Source: an uncultured Collinsella sp.
GTDB taxonomy: Bacteria > Actinomycetota > Coriobacteriia > Coriobacteriales > Coriobacteriaceae
Direction: 5' to 3'
DNA length: 8,506 nucleotides
NCBI GenBank assembly: GCA_900551605.1
Contig: URWS01000046.1
Span: forward strand, 1 to 8,506
Shown piece by piece: positions 6,444-8,506 of the stretch. The notes beneath the pieces were generated by a model that was not told where the DNA came from, ran no database searches, and saw nothing but the letters and a program-made list of their open reading frames with translations. Each line of letters starts with the position of its first letter. The stretch's first letter is position 1. The translations under genes and the position numbers were made by a program.

Positions 6444-7099
6444 CGGAGGATCCTCACCTTCTTATCGATGTAGTTGCCAATGTGGCTCACCACAAAGGCC
6501 GTGCCCAGGTAGCCGAGCGCCGAGATAAAGAACGCGGCGACGCCGCCGAGCGAGCGCGTGTTGATGTAGCTCACCACGCCGGTGAGCTCCTGCGGTTTAA
6601 GCGGCACCTGGCTGCCGAGCGCGGTGGTGAGCATGACGGCGATAAAGAGGTTGGTCATGGGCAATACGCTCGAGCGCAGCGCCTGCGGAATCACGATCTT
6701 GGCGAGGATGCGGCTGAAGCTCATGCCGAGCGAGCGGGCGGCTTCCACCTGGCCGACGCCGACGGTGTTGATGCCGCTCATAAAGTTCTCGGAGCCAAAG
6801 GCCGAGCCCAAAAGGACCGTGGCGACGATAACGCAGGTGCGGTAGGGCAGGACGACTTTGAGCGGCGGCAGCGCATAGACGACGATGATGAGTAGCGCGA
6901 TGCCGGGGATGTTACGGAAGACCTGAACATACAGGTCGCCAAAGACGCGCAGCGGCTTGAGCGGCGACACGCGCATCACGGTGACGGCGACGGCCAGCAC
7001 CATGGCGATGGCAAACGACTCAAGCGTCATGCCCCAGGTTGCTAGCAGTGCGTCGATATAGTTCTGGCCATAGAGCGACCAGAGCTCGGAGAGACTCAT
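6440..7099 (-). CDS. Amino-acid ABC transporter permease, GluC-like
   Basis: A 219-residue membrane protein of the polar amino-acid permease family, of normal length for GluC/HisQ members. Predicted helices lie at about 21-42, 66-84, 87-104, 146-163 and 185-208. The conserved FRNIPGIALL (61-70) and the EAA loop INTVGVGQVEAARSLGMS (110-127), ending in IVIPQALR, identify the family. GGGAGG (complement of 7105-7110) stands 5 nt before the ATG. It is the first membrane gene after the binding protein and lies 138 nt from that gene's stop, with a hairpin in the gap, so it is probably expressed at a lower level than the binding protein. Confidence 0.9.
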   Translation of the reverse strand: MSLSELWSLYGQNYIDALLATWGMTLESFAIAMVLAVAVTVMRVSPLKPLRVFGDLYVQVFRNIPGIALLIIVVYALPPLKVVLPYRTCVIVATVLLGSAFGSENFMSGINTVGVGQVEAARSLGMSFSRILAKIVIPQALRSSVLPMTNLFIAVMLTTALGSQVPLKPQELTGVVSYINTRSLGGVAAFFISALGYLGTAFVVSHIGNYIDKKVRILR

Positions 7100-7120
7100 G
7101 CGGACCTCCCGCCGGTAAGG

Positions 7121-7149
7121 AAAGGGGCTCCCGTGTGTACGGAAGCCCC
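7121..7149 (-). terminator. Partial terminator between binding protein and permease genes
   Basis: On the - strand GGGGCTTCCGT pairs with ACGGGAGCCCC (11 pairs including one G-U, 4-nt loop), followed by TTTCC. On the + strand the same position would be a C-A mismatch, so the element is directed to the - strand transcript. It lies within the 138-nt gap after the binding protein gene. The rest of the gap (7150-7237) holds only a short near-palindrome around 7185-7198. Confidence 0.7.
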
Positions 7150-7237
7150 GACAACTCAGTGAGGAAACAGTTTACCGCAATAAAGCGCATCATGCGTTTC
7201 CGTATGGTTTCGTTGCGGTCGTTACCAGGCTCGCTGC

Positions 7238-8233
7238 CTAGGCGCCGATCTCGGGCAGCTCGGGAACATTGGTGTCGCCCGTACGGTCACCGATGCAGAT
7301 CTGCCACAGCTCGGTCCAGGTGCCGTCGTCCTCGATCTTCTTAAGGAAGTCGTTGACAAAGGCGACGCCGTCGGAATCGAGCGGCAGGCCGATACCATAG
7401 GGCTCCTTGCTGCCGAAGGGCTTGCCGGCGATCTTGTACTTACCGGGCTCGCGGACCAGGGCGCTCTGCTGCATGTTGTTATCGATGACGTAGGCGTCAA
7501 CGCGGCCCTGCTGGAGTGCCTGGCGGGCCTCCTCGTCGGTCTTGAACTCCTGTTGGCTGGCCTTGGGAGCGAACTCCTCCAGGATGGCGGGGCCGTTGGA
7601 GCCGGACTGGACGGCGACGTTCTTGTCGGCCAGGTCGTCGACGCTCTTGATGTCGTCGTTATCGGCGAGCACCAGGATAGCCTGCTGGGTGTAGTAGTAG
7701 GGACCGGCAAAGGAGACGAGCTTCTTGCGCTCATCGGTAATGGTGTAGGTGGCAAAGACGGCGTCGACCTGGCTGTTCTGCAGGACGGACTCGCGCGTGT
7801 CCGAGGTCACCTGGGTGATCTCGACCTTGTTCTCGCCCAGAATGTAGTTGGACAGGAGCTGTGCGATGCCGGCGTCGAAGCCGCGGGTCTGACCGTCCTT
7901 CTCGTTGAGGAGGGAGAAGAGCGTGGAGGTCTGAACGCCACCGATCTTAAAGACACCGGCGTCCTTGACGGCCGTGGCCCAGGTGCTGGCGGCGATGGCG
8001 TCGTCATCGGCCTTGGGGCCGTTGTCGACGAGCTTGTCGAAAGCCTTGGCATCGAGCGTGGTGGAAGCCTCGGTATCGTCGGAGCTCTTGGAAGAGCCAG
8101 CGGCGGAACCCTTGTCGGCCTCGGCGCTGGTGTCGGAGCAGCCGGCAAGACCAAGGCCGGCGACGGTTGCGAAGGTGGCGGCGACAAAGCCGCGGCGGTC
8201 GAGAACGACCTGCTGGGAGAGGTTCTTGCTCAT
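7238..8233 (-). CDS. Glutamate/polar amino-acid binding lipoprotein (GluB-like, SBP_bac_3)
   Basis: A 331-residue exported solute-binding protein. The signal region has a twin arginine (DRRGFVAATF, 12-21), a hydrophobic run, and the lipobox LAGC (29-32), so C32 should carry the lipid anchor. A flexible Ser/Ala/Asp-rich linker (33-60) follows. The periplasmic-binding-protein type 3 domain runs from about 92 to 310. GFDAGIA (118-124), the ligand-carboxylate-binding SDTRES region and TITDERKKLVSFAGPYYYTQ are family hallmarks. It captures the substrate outside the membrane for the two permeases downstream. AAGGTG lies 7 nt before the ATG, and a good promoter lies 42 nt upstream. It is the first gene of the operon. 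Glutamate is the likely substrate by operon type, not proven. Confidence 0.92.
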   Translation of the reverse strand: MSKNLSQQVVLDRRGFVAATFATVAGLGLAGCSDTSAEADKGSAAGSSKSSDDTEASTTLDAKAFDKLVDNGPKADDDAIAASTWATAVKDAGVFKIGGVQTSTLFSLLNEKDGQTRGFDAGIAQLLSNYILGENKVEITQVTSDTRESVLQNSQVDAVFATYTITDERKKLVSFAGPYYYTQQAILVLADNDDIKSVDDLADKNVAVQSGSNGPAILEEFAPKASQQEFKTDEEARQALQQGRVDAYVIDNNMQQSALVREPGKYKIAGKPFGSKEPYGIGLPLDSDGVAFVNDFLKKIEDDGTWTELWQICIGDRTGDTNVPELPEIGA

Positions 8234-8274
8234 AGGAGAACACCTTTCTCAAAAAATCCTAGCGGTTGAGTAGA

Positions 8275-8304
8275 GTTATACCCCATCCCGCTCAAATGGG
8301 TCAA
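8275..8304 (-). promoter_or_regulatory. Promoter of the amino-acid ABC operon
   Basis: On the - strand TTGACC (complement of 8299-8304) and TATAAC (complement of 8275-8280) are separated by 18 bases; each matches five of six consensus positions. The start site would be near 8268, giving a leader of about 35 nt before the ATG at 8233. No clear operator was seen in the spacer. Confidence 0.75.
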
Positions 8305-8346
8305 CACGAAATAACTCAGAAACATACTTGTCTTATAGGTTATTCT

Positions 8347-8381
8347 ACCTACCAAAAAGGGACAGGTCTATTTTGGTAGGT
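8347..8381. repeat. Perfect 11-bp palindrome with 13-nt loop in divergent intergenic region
   Basis: ACCTACCAAAA (8347-8357) is the exact reverse complement of TTTTGGTAGGT (8371-8381). The loop contains GGGACAGGT. Although TTTTATC follows, no + strand gene ends here; the element lies between the - strand operon promoter and a + strand promoter, so a terminator role is doubtful. A REP-like dispersed repeat or a regulator site is more likely. The remainder of 8234-8500 holds only the two promoters. Confidence 0.6.
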
Positions 8382-8455
8382 TTTATCTGGGAAAACGTCG
8401 GTTATTACTGCTGAGACGGCGTTTCGCGGACGGCGTGGTCGCTCGCGGCGGTCGC

Positions 8456-8461
8456 TATAAT
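8456..8461 (+). promoter_or_regulatory. TATAAT -10 box for the last gene
   Basis: A perfect TATAAT lies 39 nt before the ATG at 8501. No recognisable -35 hexamer occurs 16-18 bases upstream (the region is GC-rich, around GCGTGG), so an activator may be needed or the call may be chance. Confidence 0.5.
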
Positions 8462-8487
8462 GGCGGCAACGCGACACATATATAAGT

Positions 8488-8493
8488 AAGGAG
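8488..8493 (+). promoter_or_regulatory. Ribosome-binding site of the truncated gene
   Basis: AAGGAG stands 7 nt before ATG 8501, an ideal distance. It supports a real gene start at the window edge. Confidence 0.65.
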
Positions 8494-8500
8494 ATCGCGT

Positions 8501-8506
8501 ATGAAC
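8501..8506 (+). CDS. Start of a gene cut off by the window end
   Basis: Only two codons (Met-Asn) are present. The call rests on the AAGGAG ribosome site and the TATAAT box upstream, and on the absence of any other gene in the last 270 bases. Nothing can be said about the product. It is divergent from the amino-acid transporter operon. Confidence 0.55.

Noticed and set aside
7185..7198. Near-palindrome AGCGCATCATGCGT in the gap after the binding protein gene
   Set aside because: Only one base separates the arms, so it cannot form a hairpin, and it is too short to argue for an operator without a second copy.
7553..8269. + strand open frame of 238 codons opposite the binding protein
   Set aside because: It is a Gly/Val/Asp-rich low-complexity translation antisense to a clear binding lipoprotein, with no ribosome site.
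8341..8390. Palindrome followed by TTTTATC as a + strand terminator
   Set aside because: No + strand gene ends upstream of it; the nearest upstream + strand gene ends at 3800.

Overview
The window looks like chromosomal DNA from a high-GC Gram-positive bacterium. A gut Coriobacteriia genome of the Collinsella type fits best, judged from the GluABCD-type amino-acid transporter, the lipoprotein with a twin-arginine signal, AGGAGG-type ribosome sites and dense GC-rich coding. This is an inference from style, because no marker gene is present.

Left half, + strand (about 150-3800): a compact cassette that is visibly more AT-rich than the right half. It begins with a four-helix DUF2975 membrane protein (211-771) and a small XRE-type regulator (780-1109), closed by a perfect 10-bp hairpin terminator. 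Next comes a consensus -35 promoter driving a 42-residue cationic peptide with six cysteines (1255-1383), which is not a previously listed kind of ORF because of its size. An 11-bp hairpin with a T-rich tail follows the peptide. Then come an ABC ATPase (1452-2177) and two overlapping six-helix ABC-2-type permeases (2174-2998, 2982-3800). The same dyad, TATCGT-N22-ACGATA, lies 20 nt before the DUF2975 start and 18 nt before the peptide start, so one regulator probably controls both transcripts. The whole reads as a self-regulated secreted or self-protecting peptide system (bacteriocin, pheromone or RiPP-like) with a dedicated transporter. No maturation enzyme or leader peptidase is in the window.

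Right half, - strand (8233 to 3912): a housekeeping glutamate/polar amino-acid ABC operon in the order lipoprotein binding protein, permease, permease, ATPase, then a class-I glutamine amidotransferase-like peptidase (C26). A good promoter (TTGACC-18-TATAAC) precedes the binding protein. A hairpin after that gene probably keeps the binding protein in excess over the membrane components. A very GC-rich hairpin separates the two convergent blocks.

Edges: the first 100 bases hold an 18-bp perfect inverted repeat plus a further partial copy. Near the right end an 11-bp perfect palindrome with a 13-nt loop lies between divergent promoters. Both look like dispersed intergenic repeats. The last six bases are the start of another + strand gene with a good ribosome site and a TATAAT box. 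No intergenic stretch exceeds 300 bases. No rRNA, tRNA, CRISPR or transposase gene was seen.
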